Source of the DNA: Acanthopleuribacter pedis
GTDB taxonomy: Bacteria > Acidobacteriota > Holophagae > Acanthopleuribacterales > Acanthopleuribacteraceae
Length of the DNA: 64,000 nucleotides
Reading direction: 5' to 3'
NCBI RefSeq assembly: GCF_017377855.1
Contig: NZ_JAFREP010000010.1
Location: forward strand, 186,001 to 250,000
The translations under genes were made by a program, and so were the position numbers. Numbering within the stretch: position 1 is the first letter of the stretch; each line of letters starts with the position of its first letter. Below are positions 8,563-16,130 of this stretch, piece after piece. The notes below the pieces were generated by a model, which saw only the letters and a program-made list of their open reading frames with translations, searched no databases and was not told where the DNA came from.

Positions 8563-9306
8563 ATGAGTTTTGACATTCAAGGCAAAGTAGCACTGGTCAC
8601 CGGCGCCAACCGCGGCATCGGCAAACAATACGTAGAAACCTTCCTGGAGCACGGCGCGGCCAAAGTTTACGCCGCAGTCCGCAATCTGGACAGCGCGCAA
8701 CCCCTGGTTGCCAAATACGGTGACAGGGTGGTTCCCGTCCGCCTTGATGTTGCCGACAACGCCACCGTAAAAGCCGCCGCACAAGAGGCAAGCGACGTGG
8801 ACGTCGTCATCAACAATGCCGGCATCCTGCGCACCGCCAACCCGCTGGAAGAAAAAGCGCTGGACACCCTGAGCGAGGAAATCAACGTCAACGTGGCGGG
8901 CCTGCTGCGTGTCGCTCAAGCCTTTGCCCCCATCCTCGCCAAAAACGGCGGCGGCGCCTTGGCCAACCTCAACTCGGTTGCTTCCCTGAAAAATTTCGCG
9001 GCCTTTGCCACTTACGCGGCATCCAAATCGGCGGCCTATTCCATCACCCAAGGCCTGCGCGACACCCTTAAAGAACAAGGCACGATCGTGGTAAGCGTTC
9101 ACCCCGGCCCCATCGCCACCGACATGGCGAGCAGCGCCGGCTTTACCGAGGTCGCCGAGCCGCCCACCCTGGTTACCGAGGCGACCCTACAAGCGTTCAA
9201 AAACGGCGACTTCCACGTATTCCCCGACACCATGGCCAAACAGGTGGGCGCGGCCTACCAAAGTTTCGCCGAAAACGTCATCGACGCCGACTTCTCCGGC
9301 GAATAA
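8563..9306 (+). CDS. Short-chain dehydrogenase/reductase
   Basis: A 247-residue classical SDR. The N-terminal nucleotide site is TGANRGIG, followed by DVVINNAG, the catalytic Ser in LNSVASLKNFAAFATYAASK, and the active-site YAASK (Tyr and Lys). PGPIATDM is the usual segment after the active site. Family members reduce or oxidise aldehydes, ketones or steroid-like alcohols with NAD(P)H; the substrate is unknown. The gene stands alone, with an AAGGAG box before the ATG, a TetR-like operator 30 bp upstream and a strong terminator 40 bp downstream. It therefore looks like an inducible single-gene unit, perhaps for detoxification. Confidence 0.92.
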   Translation: MSFDIQGKVALVTGANRGIGKQYVETFLEHGAAKVYAAVRNLDSAQPLVAKYGDRVVPVRLDVADNATVKAAAQEASDVDVVINNAGILRTANPLEEKALDTLSEEINVNVAGLLRVAQAFAPILAKNGGGALANLNSVASLKNFAAFATYAASKSAAYSITQGLRDTLKEQGTIVVSVHPGPIATDMASSAGFTEVAEPPTLVTEATLQAFKNGDFHVFPDTMAKQVGAAYQSFAENVIDADFSGE

Positions 9307-9346
9307 TTCCCCCAAAAACCATCCTCAACCCTGCCTCCGTATTTCA

Positions 9347-9379
9347 GGCGCCGGTCTCCACAACCGGCGCCGTTTTTTT
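9347..9379 (+). terminator. Rho-independent terminator after the SDR gene
   Basis: A 9-bp perfect stem, GGCGCCGGT and ACCGGCGCC, with a 7-base loop is followed by seven T residues. The T-tract runs into the stop codon of the convergent PLP gene. Confidence 0.9.
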
Positions 9380-10868
9380 ACGGGAGCGTGGCCAGCGCCG
9401 CCTCGAACCGAGCCCACAATGCATCAAAGGACTCCAAACCCACCGAAACCCGAATCAGGTGGGCATTCACCCCACAGGTCGCGGCCCAATCGAGCTCGTG
9501 GTAATGGGCCAACAAGGTATAAGGACAAGCCAAGGTGAAGTTGGTGCCCAAACTCGGCCCCTTGCAAACCTCGAGGCGGTCGTAAAACAGCGGGGCATTT
9601 TCCGCGCCGTCGACCAGTTCAATCGAAAACAAACCACCGTAACCCGGATTGGGACGGCGACAAAAACGCGTGTAGGTTTCACGACAGGTCAGCGCGGGAT
9701 AATGAACGGCAGCCACTTTTTCATGAGCGACCAAGCGCGCGCACAACCGCGCGGCGGTTTCATTAACCCGGGCAAAACGTTCGGAAAAATCCGCCCCGTA
9801 CTGCTGGAGCACGACCGCATCACCGGCATAAAGCAAATCTTCAAAGAAATGGTCACAATGACCGCGCAACACGCGGTACAGGTCACTTTGCGGATTGAGT
9901 ACCAGCGCACCGCCCATCACATCACCGACACCGCTAAAGTATTTGGTCAAACTCACCACGGCGATGTCCGCGTGGGGGAATGGATTGAGGTTGGCAAAAC
10001 AATCCAAGGTCACGTCAACCACCAAGGGCGCGCGCCGCGTGCGGCACATGACGGCGACCCGCTCTAAATCAACGGTGGTCAACAAAGGATTGGCCGGGCA
10101 TTCGGTAAAAACAGAAGCAACCTCACCTTTCCCAAGCGCATCAGCCAAGGCCTGCATATCGGACGCATCACCACGGGGAAGAAAAACCACACCTTGCCCG
10201 AGCTTCTCCTGGACCTTCAGGGTATCCACGTAGGGGAAACCGAGTTGACAGGATGCAACCCCCGGCAAAAGCGCGCCGGTTACGCGGTGCGCGAAGGTGA
10301 TCGCGGCCATGCCGGTGGGAAACAACAACACATCACCGGCGTCAACCCCGGCCAACGCGGCGATCTGGGTGCGCAGGGCGTTTTTGGCCTGCAAACCCGC
10401 GGCACGGGGCACGGGTTCATCGGTCAAGGCCTGCTCGGCGCAGCGCGAGCTAACAATTTCACCGCTGTGCTGCCAGTAACTTTTGACAGTGTCAAAATGA
10501 TCGGCCTCACAAATCAAGGCGTGGATTTCCCCGAACCCGGTTTCAACCACACGGGATTCAGCCCCGTCACGGCGTTTCAAATACAGGCGTGCCCGCCGGG
10601 CCACGCCGGCCGAGGGAAAGGAGAAAACGACCTCGGTCGAGGTCGCCTGCTCTTGAGCGATGTGGTGATTGAGGCGCGCAACCAAAGGGTGAATCACGAA
10701 TCGCGGGTAACCGCAACTCAGCGCGCTTAAAACACGCGCCTCGCCTTCCTCGTAATCAACCACATCGCGCCAGCGCGGCATGGCAACCGAAACCGCGTGA
10801 CCGGAATCCGGCAACGGCAGCCCCAGGTCGGAATCTCGCCAATTAGGTGAGGTGATAAGATCGCGCAT
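9378..10868 (-). CDS. PLP-dependent cystathionine gamma-synthase-like enzyme
   Basis: A 496-residue fold-type I enzyme of the Cys/Met metabolism family. The PLP lysine is Lys309 in VSLTKYFSGVGD, with VVDVTLDCF placing the cofactor Asp upstream and LLFPTGMAAIT as the phosphate-binding stretch. The 100-residue N-terminal extension (SVAMPRWRDVVDYEEGE) is like that of fungal-type or diverged cystathionine gamma-synthases and unlike the shorter bacterial MetB. It probably catalyses gamma-replacement or elimination on activated homoserine, or a related reaction in methionine/cysteine interconversion. Its start codon lies inside the end of the upstream PLP gene (26-bp overlap), so the pair is translationally coupled and likely works in one pathway. 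Confidence 0.8.
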   Translation of the reverse strand: MRDLITSPNWRDSDLGLPLPDSGHAVSVAMPRWRDVVDYEEGEARVLSALSCGYPRFVIHPLVARLNHHIAQEQATSTEVVFSFPSAGVARRARLYLKRRDGAESRVVETGFGEIHALICEADHFDTVKSYWQHSGEIVSSRCAEQALTDEPVPRAAGLQAKNALRTQIAALAGVDAGDVLLFPTGMAAITFAHRVTGALLPGVASCQLGFPYVDTLKVQEKLGQGVVFLPRGDASDMQALADALGKGEVASVFTECPANPLLTTVDLERVAVMCRTRRAPLVVDVTLDCFANLNPFPHADIAVVSLTKYFSGVGDVMGGALVLNPQSDLYRVLRGHCDHFFEDLLYAGDAVVLQQYGADFSERFARVNETAARLCARLVAHEKVAAVHYPALTCRETYTRFCRRPNPGYGGLFSIELVDGAENAPLFYDRLEVCKGPSLGTNFTLACPYTLLAHYHELDWAATCGVNAHLIRVSVGLESFDALWARFEAALATLP

Positions 10869-12102
10869 AAGCTCCTACCCTTTCAAATCCAGCTTCAAGG
10901 TCCGCTAACAAATCATCCAATTCTTCAATACCGACACTAAAACGCACAACGGCGTCGGTGATGCCGACCTTTTCACGCACCTCGCGCGGTACCGAGGCAT
11001 GGGTCATGGAGGCCGGGTGGCAAATCAGCGACTCGACGCCGCCGAGACTTTCGGCCATTTTAAAGAATCGCAACTGCTGCAAAAAGGCGCGGGTCTGCTC
11101 CAGGGGCAAGCCCAAATCCGCGACAACCACACCCGAGCCGCCACCGCGCATCTGGCGACACGCCAGCATATAGTCAGGGTGCGAAGGAATGCCGGGATAA
11201 CGCACCCACTTCACCCCCGGCTTCTTCTCGAGCCATTCCGCCAAACCGCGCGCGTTTGCCTGGTGCTGTTTCATCCGCAGCGCCAGGGTTTTCACGCCGC
11301 GGGCAATCAGCCAGGTGTCGAAGGGTGAAGGATTGAGGCCCAGTGCTTTTTGGGCGAACACCAACTCCTCCGCCCACTTGGGATCGTTGGTACAAACCAC
11401 ACCGCCCAGGCAGTCGGAGTGCCCATTGATGTATTTGGTGGTGCTGGAAAGCGACAGGTGCGCACCAAGCTGAAGCGGCTGCTGCGTGAAACCGCTGGCA
11501 AAGGTGTTGTCGACCAACAGGGTGGCGCCGGCGCGATGACAATGAACGGCGGCGCGTTCGATATCGATAATTTTAAGCAAGGGATTGGTGGGTGATTCCA
11601 ACCAAACCAGGCGCGGACGCAGCCGTTCAATCGCCTCAAAATTGGCCTCGTCGGTGAAATCCATATAAGTTACGTCAACGCCGAATTTTTTAAAGACACG
11701 GTCAAACAGGCGGAAGGTACAGCCGTAAACGTTTTCCTCGGCAAGCACGGTATCGCCGGACTGAAGCGTGGAAACCACCGCGGTAATCGCGGCCACGCCG
11801 CTGGAAAAGACGGTCGCATATTCGGCTTTCTCCAGGGACTGCAGCACACTTTCAAGGTTGCGGAAGTTGGGATTGCCGCTGCGGGTGTAGTCAAAACCGC
11901 CGGCGTTGCCGTATTCAAAAGTGGACGTGGCGTAGATGGGTGGGGTCACGGCGCCGGTTTGGTCGCGGTAATCGCCGCCGTTGTGAATGGACCGGGTCGC
12001 AAAACCTTCGGGTTCGCGCTTGCGGTTGGGGTCGATGTTGCTGCAGCGATACGGAAAGGGTACGTCGCTCTCGGGGAAAAGGGCGTCGAATTCAGTGCTC
12101 AT
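10843..12102 (-). CDS. Cystathionine gamma-lyase/synthase family PLP enzyme
   Basis: A 419-residue Cys/Met PLP enzyme. I use the ATG ending at 12102 (MSTEFDALFPES), which has a GAGG box 7 bases upstream. The frame is open to 12243, but those residues look random. Signature segments include FATRSIHNGGDY, TPPIYATSTF, FDYTRSGNPNFRNLE, the SSGVAAI phosphate loop, LVDNTFASG and Lys223 in SSTTKYINGHSD. These are close to classical MetB/MetC/cystathionine lyase sequences. The exact reaction (gamma-synthase, gamma-lyase or beta-lyase) cannot be fixed from motifs alone. It is the first gene of a two-gene unit with the overlapping gene at 9378-10868, and together they could run transsulfuration. Confidence 0.88.
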   Translation of the reverse strand: MSTEFDALFPESDVPFPYRCSNIDPNRKREPEGFATRSIHNGGDYRDQTGAVTPPIYATSTFEYGNAGGFDYTRSGNPNFRNLESVLQSLEKAEYATVFSSGVAAITAVVSTLQSGDTVLAEENVYGCTFRLFDRVFKKFGVDVTYMDFTDEANFEAIERLRPRLVWLESPTNPLLKIIDIERAAVHCHRAGATLLVDNTFASGFTQQPLQLGAHLSLSSTTKYINGHSDCLGGVVCTNDPKWAEELVFAQKALGLNPSPFDTWLIARGVKTLALRMKQHQANARGLAEWLEKKPGVKWVRYPGIPSHPDYMLACRQMRGGGSGVVVADLGLPLEQTRAFLQQLRFFKMAESLGGVESLICHPASMTHASVPREVREKVGITDAVVRFSVGIEELDDLLADLEAGFERVGAYARSYHLT

Positions 12103-13123
12103 GTTCGTCCTCGACAGGGATACAACGAAGGCCGCCGCTCGCAGGTGGCCCCGTCGGCGGAACGGGTCACAGGGAACGTCTTTCATGCCGAACGCTTGGG
12201 GGAACAGACGGCAAACAACGATGGATGTATCGGGTACGGTCACCGGCGGGGTGTCGGCGACGGGTCAGGGTTTGGTCCTGGAAACAGACACACGCATTGG
12301 GGAATGGTTCTCGGATGAAACACCCCATCGATTGGGGGAAGGATGCGGTGTTTCGAAGGTTAGGGTGAGGGTCGGGGTGGGTAAAGCGGGAAGAGGCCGG
12401 CAAACGCGGGCATCACATCACAAAAGATGGGTAGCAGGTGGGAAAAAATAGGGATTGGCGAATGAGAACAACCTGTACCACGGCCCGACTCCTTAACATA
12501 ATGGCTCGCAGTATAACGAAAGGAACGCGAGGGAACAACCCCAAGTCGCCGAACATCTCGGTTTTTCGTGGCTGAACAAAAAAAGCGGCCCACGGGAATG
12601 GGAAGCGGCAAACGCAAAAACTTTTTTTTGTAAAGCTAAGGAACAAACAGCAGAAATCACAAACCCACACATAAACTCTGGCTTATATGACATTTAACAC
12701 CAAAGAATCGACCAAAATGGGCTTTGATAATGACCCCAAAATCGGTTCCTTGCCCGAGTTATCCCTACCTCAAGGTGAAATTTACGCTTGACCTTTGTCT
12801 TTTTTGTTATTTAATTAAACAAACTCTCGCCAGGTCAGGCCGAACGTGGCCGCAATCACAGATTTCCCGCCCTAAAAAAGCGATTGTAAAGCGGTAGCAA
12901 CAACTGCCGAATGCCGCCCTTTCTCGCTTGGTCCTTCGCTTTCAGCCGACCATCTCACGGGGTTGTCCTTTCGTTCTGTTGCTTAACAAAAAACATCTCC
13001 GCGGTGCCTTTCGTTTCACAATGTTCCTAGGAACACCCACCCCCTGGGTTTCTTTGGGAGAACAACGCACCGCCGACCGCGCTTCGACGCGGTCTCCAAT
13101 TGCCTTTCTTTGAGGAGAGAAAC
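12103..13123. other. Long intergenic region, no gene seen
   Basis: About 1 kb between the divergent PLP operon and the chitinase gene. Its open frames on both strands are shadows or low-quality (Arg, Ser and Pro rich, no ribosome site). It becomes AT-rich around 12650-12830, where TTGACC at 12788 followed 18 bases later by TAATTA could be a promoter. The palindrome at 13022-13035 is listed separately. Confidence 0.5.
13022..13035. promoter_or_regulatory. 14-bp perfect palindrome before chitinase gene
   Basis: TGTTCCTAGGAACA is fully symmetric and lies 88 bp upstream of the chitinase start. It could be an operator for substrate-controlled expression. A 14-bp palindrome is unlikely but not impossible by chance in 64 kb. 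Confidence 0.4.
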
Positions 13124-15442
13124 ATGTTGGTTCCTTTTCGCCGCCTTCACGGTCGGCTGACGGGATTGCTGTGCCTGCTGTTGGTCACGGCTTCCTTAAA
13201 TGCTCAAAGCATCGAATATAAAGTAGATTTTAACGTTGCCTCGGACTGGGGTAGCGGCCATACCGGTCAATTGACCATCACCAACACCGGCCGGGACGCC
13301 ATCAACAACTGGGAACTCAGTTTTGATTTCGATTACCGGATCGACAGTGCATGGAACGCGTCACTCAGCAGTGACGGCGCCAATAGCTACACCCTAACCG
13401 GACCCAGCTGGGGTTCCACCATCGCACCCGGTGCCTCGGTCAGCGTAGGCTGGAACGGCAGCCCCGGCGATGTACGCGGCACACCCACCAACTACCGTCT
13501 CAACGGCCAAGCCCCCGGTGGTGGTGACGGCGGTGATGGTGGTGACGGCGGCGACGGCTCCGACGGTTCCGATGGTTCCGACGGTTCCGATGGTTCCGAT
13601 GGTTCCGACGGTTCCGATGGTTCCGACGGTTCCGACGGTGGCGACGGCGGCGATGGTTCCGACGGCGGCGACGGTGGTTCCTGCGTGACCACACGCTTTA
13701 ATGTCTCCTCCTCATGGAGCGGCGGATTCGGCGGCGAATATGTGGTTGTCAACGACTCCAACCAAACCTTGACCGACTGGACCCTGGTCGTCGACCATGA
13801 TGTCCAGATTGGTTCTCACTGGAACGGCACGGTGACCATGGGCCCCGAGGGTTATGAGGTACGTCCCACTTCCTGGAACAACACCCTGGCCCCAGGCGCC
13901 ACGGCCACGGTCGGTTTCAACGGCACCTATACAGGCCGTGAGGTTCCCCAACCCCGCGCGATGCGGTTGGTCGGCCAAACCGGCTGCGACGGTTCTGACG
14001 GCGGCGACGGTGGCGACGGCTCCGATGGTGGCGACGGCTCTGACGGCACCGATGGTGGTGACGGTGGCGACGGCTCTGACGGCACCGATGGTGGTGACGG
14101 TTCCGACGGCACCGATGGTGGTGACGGTGGCGACGGCTCCGATGGTGGCGACGGCTCTGACGGTACCGATGGTGGTGACGGTTCCGACGGCACCGACGGC
14201 GGCGACGGTTCCGACGGCGGCGACGGCGGCGACGGTTCCGATGGCGGCGACGGCGGCGGCGATTACGGACGACGTGTGGTTGCGTACTACACCGCCTGGA
14301 GCATCTACGGCCGCAACTTCCAAGTAGCCGACATCCCCGGCGACAAAATCACCCACATCAACTATGCCTTCGCCAACATCTCCAGCGACAACGTCATCCA
14401 AATCGGCGACAGTTGGGCCGACGTGGAAAAATCCTATCCCGGCGACACCTGGGATCAACCGATCCGCGGCAACTTCAACCAGCTCATCAAACTCAAGGAA
14501 CGCTACCCCCACCTCAAAACGCTGATCTCGGTCGGCGGTTGGACCTGGTCGGGACGTTTTTCCGATGCGGCCCTGACCGACGCCTCGCGCGCCAAATTCG
14601 CGGCCTCCTGCATTGACTTCATCCGCACCTACCAATTCGACGGTGTCGACCTCGACTGGGAATATCCAGTCGGCGGCGGTTTACCCAGCAACGTCTACCG
14701 CCCGGAAGACAAGCGTAACTACACCTTGTTGCTGGCCGAACTGCGCCGCCAACTCGACGGTCTGGAAGCCGAAACCGGCAAAGACTACTTGCTGACGGTA
14801 GCGGTCGGCGCCGGTTACGACAAAGTCGCCAACCTGGAAGTGGCCGCCATGGCCGACATCCTCGATTTCATCAACGTGATGACCTACGACTTCCACGGCG
14901 CCTGGGAAAACACGGCCAACCACCATTCCCCGCTGTACGCCAACCCCAACGATCCCAACCCCAACCCCGAAATCCGCGCCAAGTACAACACCCACGCGGC
15001 GATTAACGAGTACCTGCGCGGCGGCGCACCCGCCGACAAACTCGTGATCGGTATCCCCTTCTACGGTCGCGCCTGGAAAGGTGTGCCGGCCACGGACGGC
15101 GGCTTGTTCCAGGAAGGCGACGGCGTACCGCCGGGCACCTGGGACGACTGGGCCTCCGGCGCCACCGGCGTCAACGACTACTGGCAAATCGCGGAATTCG
15201 CGGCAAGCGGCAACTACACCCGCTACTGGGACGACGTCGCCAAGGCGCCTTACCTGTACAGCCCCAGCCAACACGGCGGTCACTTCATCAGCTACGAGGA
15301 CAAGGAATCCCTCAACCTCAAGCTGGACTACCTGAAACGTCGCGGCTTGGGCGGCATCATGTTCTGGGAAATCTCGGCGGACGACCGTAGCTTCGGCCCC
15401 GACTCCCTGACCGATACCATCCACAAAGGGTTGAATCCCTAA
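13124..15442 (+). CDS. Secreted GH18 chitinase with two CBM2 modules
   Basis: A 772-residue exported enzyme. The ATG at 13124 has a GAGGAG box 6 bases upstream. Residues 1-27 are a signal peptide (LLCLLLVTASLNAQS). Residues 29-130 and 187-288 are two CBM2-type carbohydrate-binding modules with conserved Trp residues (NNWELSFDF, SAWNASL, VGWNG in the first; SSSWSGGF, TDWTLVV, SHWNG in the second). They are separated and followed by linkers made almost only of G-G-D, G-S-D and G-T-D triplets (131-185 and 290-380). Residues 382-772 are a GH18 barrel with SVGGWTWSG and the catalytic motif DGVDLDWEYP, acid Glu513, plus NVMTYDFHG. It should hydrolyse chitin outside the cell. The gene stands alone, ending at a strong terminator. 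Confidence 0.96.
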   Translation: MLVPFRRLHGRLTGLLCLLLVTASLNAQSIEYKVDFNVASDWGSGHTGQLTITNTGRDAINNWELSFDFDYRIDSAWNASLSSDGANSYTLTGPSWGSTIAPGASVSVGWNGSPGDVRGTPTNYRLNGQAPGGGDGGDGGDGGDGSDGSDGSDGSDGSDGSDGSDGSDGSDGGDGGDGSDGGDGGSCVTTRFNVSSSWSGGFGGEYVVVNDSNQTLTDWTLVVDHDVQIGSHWNGTVTMGPEGYEVRPTSWNNTLAPGATATVGFNGTYTGREVPQPRAMRLVGQTGCDGSDGGDGGDGSDGGDGSDGTDGGDGGDGSDGTDGGDGSDGTDGGDGGDGSDGGDGSDGTDGGDGSDGTDGGDGSDGGDGGDGSDGGDGGGDYGRRVVAYYTAWSIYGRNFQVADIPGDKITHINYAFANISSDNVIQIGDSWADVEKSYPGDTWDQPIRGNFNQLIKLKERYPHLKTLISVGGWTWSGRFSDAALTDASRAKFAASCIDFIRTYQFDGVDLDWEYPVGGGLPSNVYRPEDKRNYTLLLAELRRQLDGLEAETGKDYLLTVAVGAGYDKVANLEVAAMADILDFINVMTYDFHGAWENTANHHSPLYANPNDPNPNPEIRAKYNTHAAINEYLRGGAPADKLVIGIPFYGRAWKGVPATDGGLFQEGDGVPPGTWDDWASGATGVNDYWQIAEFAASGNYTRYWDDVAKAPYLYSPSQHGGHFISYEDKESLNLKLDYLKRRGLGGIMFWEISADDRSFGPDSLTDTIHKGLNP

Positions 15443-15492
15443 AACCGCGCTGCTACCCGCCGCCACGGGTAGCCAGGGCTAAGCCACAAACC

Positions 15493-15536
15493 AAAAGGGT
15501 TACCGAACGCAAGCTCGGTAACCCTTTTTTCTTTTT
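15493..15536 (+). terminator. Terminator of the chitinase gene
   Basis: Stem GGGTTACCGA (15497-15506) and TCGGTAACCC (15515-15524) with an 8-base loop, flanked by A residues and followed by TTTTTTCTTTTT. It lies about 50 bp after the chitinase stop codon. Confidence 0.93.
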
Positions 15537-15540
15537 GGGG

Positions 15541-15826
15541 TGTCCCCCGCGGTCGCGAGACTTTGCCAGGTACTGCTGGAGATCAACGCCCTTTTCGACA
15601 AAACCGATAGCGCCGGCCTGCTGCGCTCCCTGATCAGTGCCGCCCTAACCGATAGGGACAAACATCTTGGACGACGACCCCGCGTTTCAAGGACCCGACC
15701 AGGCCGCCTTCCGCGGACCCAGCCGCCAGACGGTTGGTGCGTTTGCCACCCAAATCGGCACCATCAGCCGCTGCCGGTGAACGAACCTGGTGCGGCCGCC
15801 TCCCCGCGTGGTCGCACCACATAATA
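15541..15826 (+). pseudogene. Possible decayed gene fragment
   Basis: Two protein-like pieces lie in different frames with no shared start: LLEINALFDKTDSAGLLRSL with following SAALTDRD, then after a frame change LDDDPAFQGPDQAAFRGPSR and a tail ending ATQIGTISRCR before a stop. The pattern suggests a frameshifted remnant of a coding gene. I cannot name its family, and chance is possible. Confidence 0.25.
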
Positions 15827-15830
15827 TATG

Positions 15831-16105
15831 AAAGGCCGCGGTCCGACGCGGCCTCACTTTTTTGCCTTTCTTTCATTAAAATAGGCCGCGGTCTTACGCG
15901 GCCTCACTTCTTTGCCCTGCTTTCATTAAAAAAGGCCGCGGTCCGACGCGGCCTCACTTCTTTGCCCTTCTTTCATTAAAAAAGGCCGCGGTCCGACGCG
16001 GCCTCACTTCTTTGCCCTTCTTTCATTAAAAAAGGCCGCGTCCCTACGCGGCCTCACTTCTTTGCCCTTCTTTCATTAAAAAAGGCCGCGTCCCTACGCG
16101 GCCTT
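15831..16105. repeat. Tandem array of 50-bp hairpin units
   Basis: Six units begin at 15831, 15881, 15931, 15981, 16031 and 16081 with exact 50-bp spacing; the last holds only the hairpin. Each has a GC stem of the form GGCCGCG...CGCGGCC, followed by TCACTTCTTTGCC and CTTTCATTAAA. The loop varies between units (GTCCGA, GTCTTA, TCCCTA). Individually they look like weak rho-independent terminators read on the plus strand. The array ends 25 bp from the stop codon of the convergent anchor protein. Confidence 0.9.
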
Positions 16106-16130
16106 CCTTGTTTACGGTTTTGGTTTGGTC

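Noticed and set aside
13470..14635. Long frames on both strands over the chitinase linkers
   Set aside because: They are products of the 9-bp Gly-X-Asp coding repeat read in other frames; the secreted chitinase frame explains the region.
15831..16105. CRISPR array
   Set aside because: Units repeat every 50 bp with almost no unique spacer and form terminator-like hairpins; there are no cas genes nearby.
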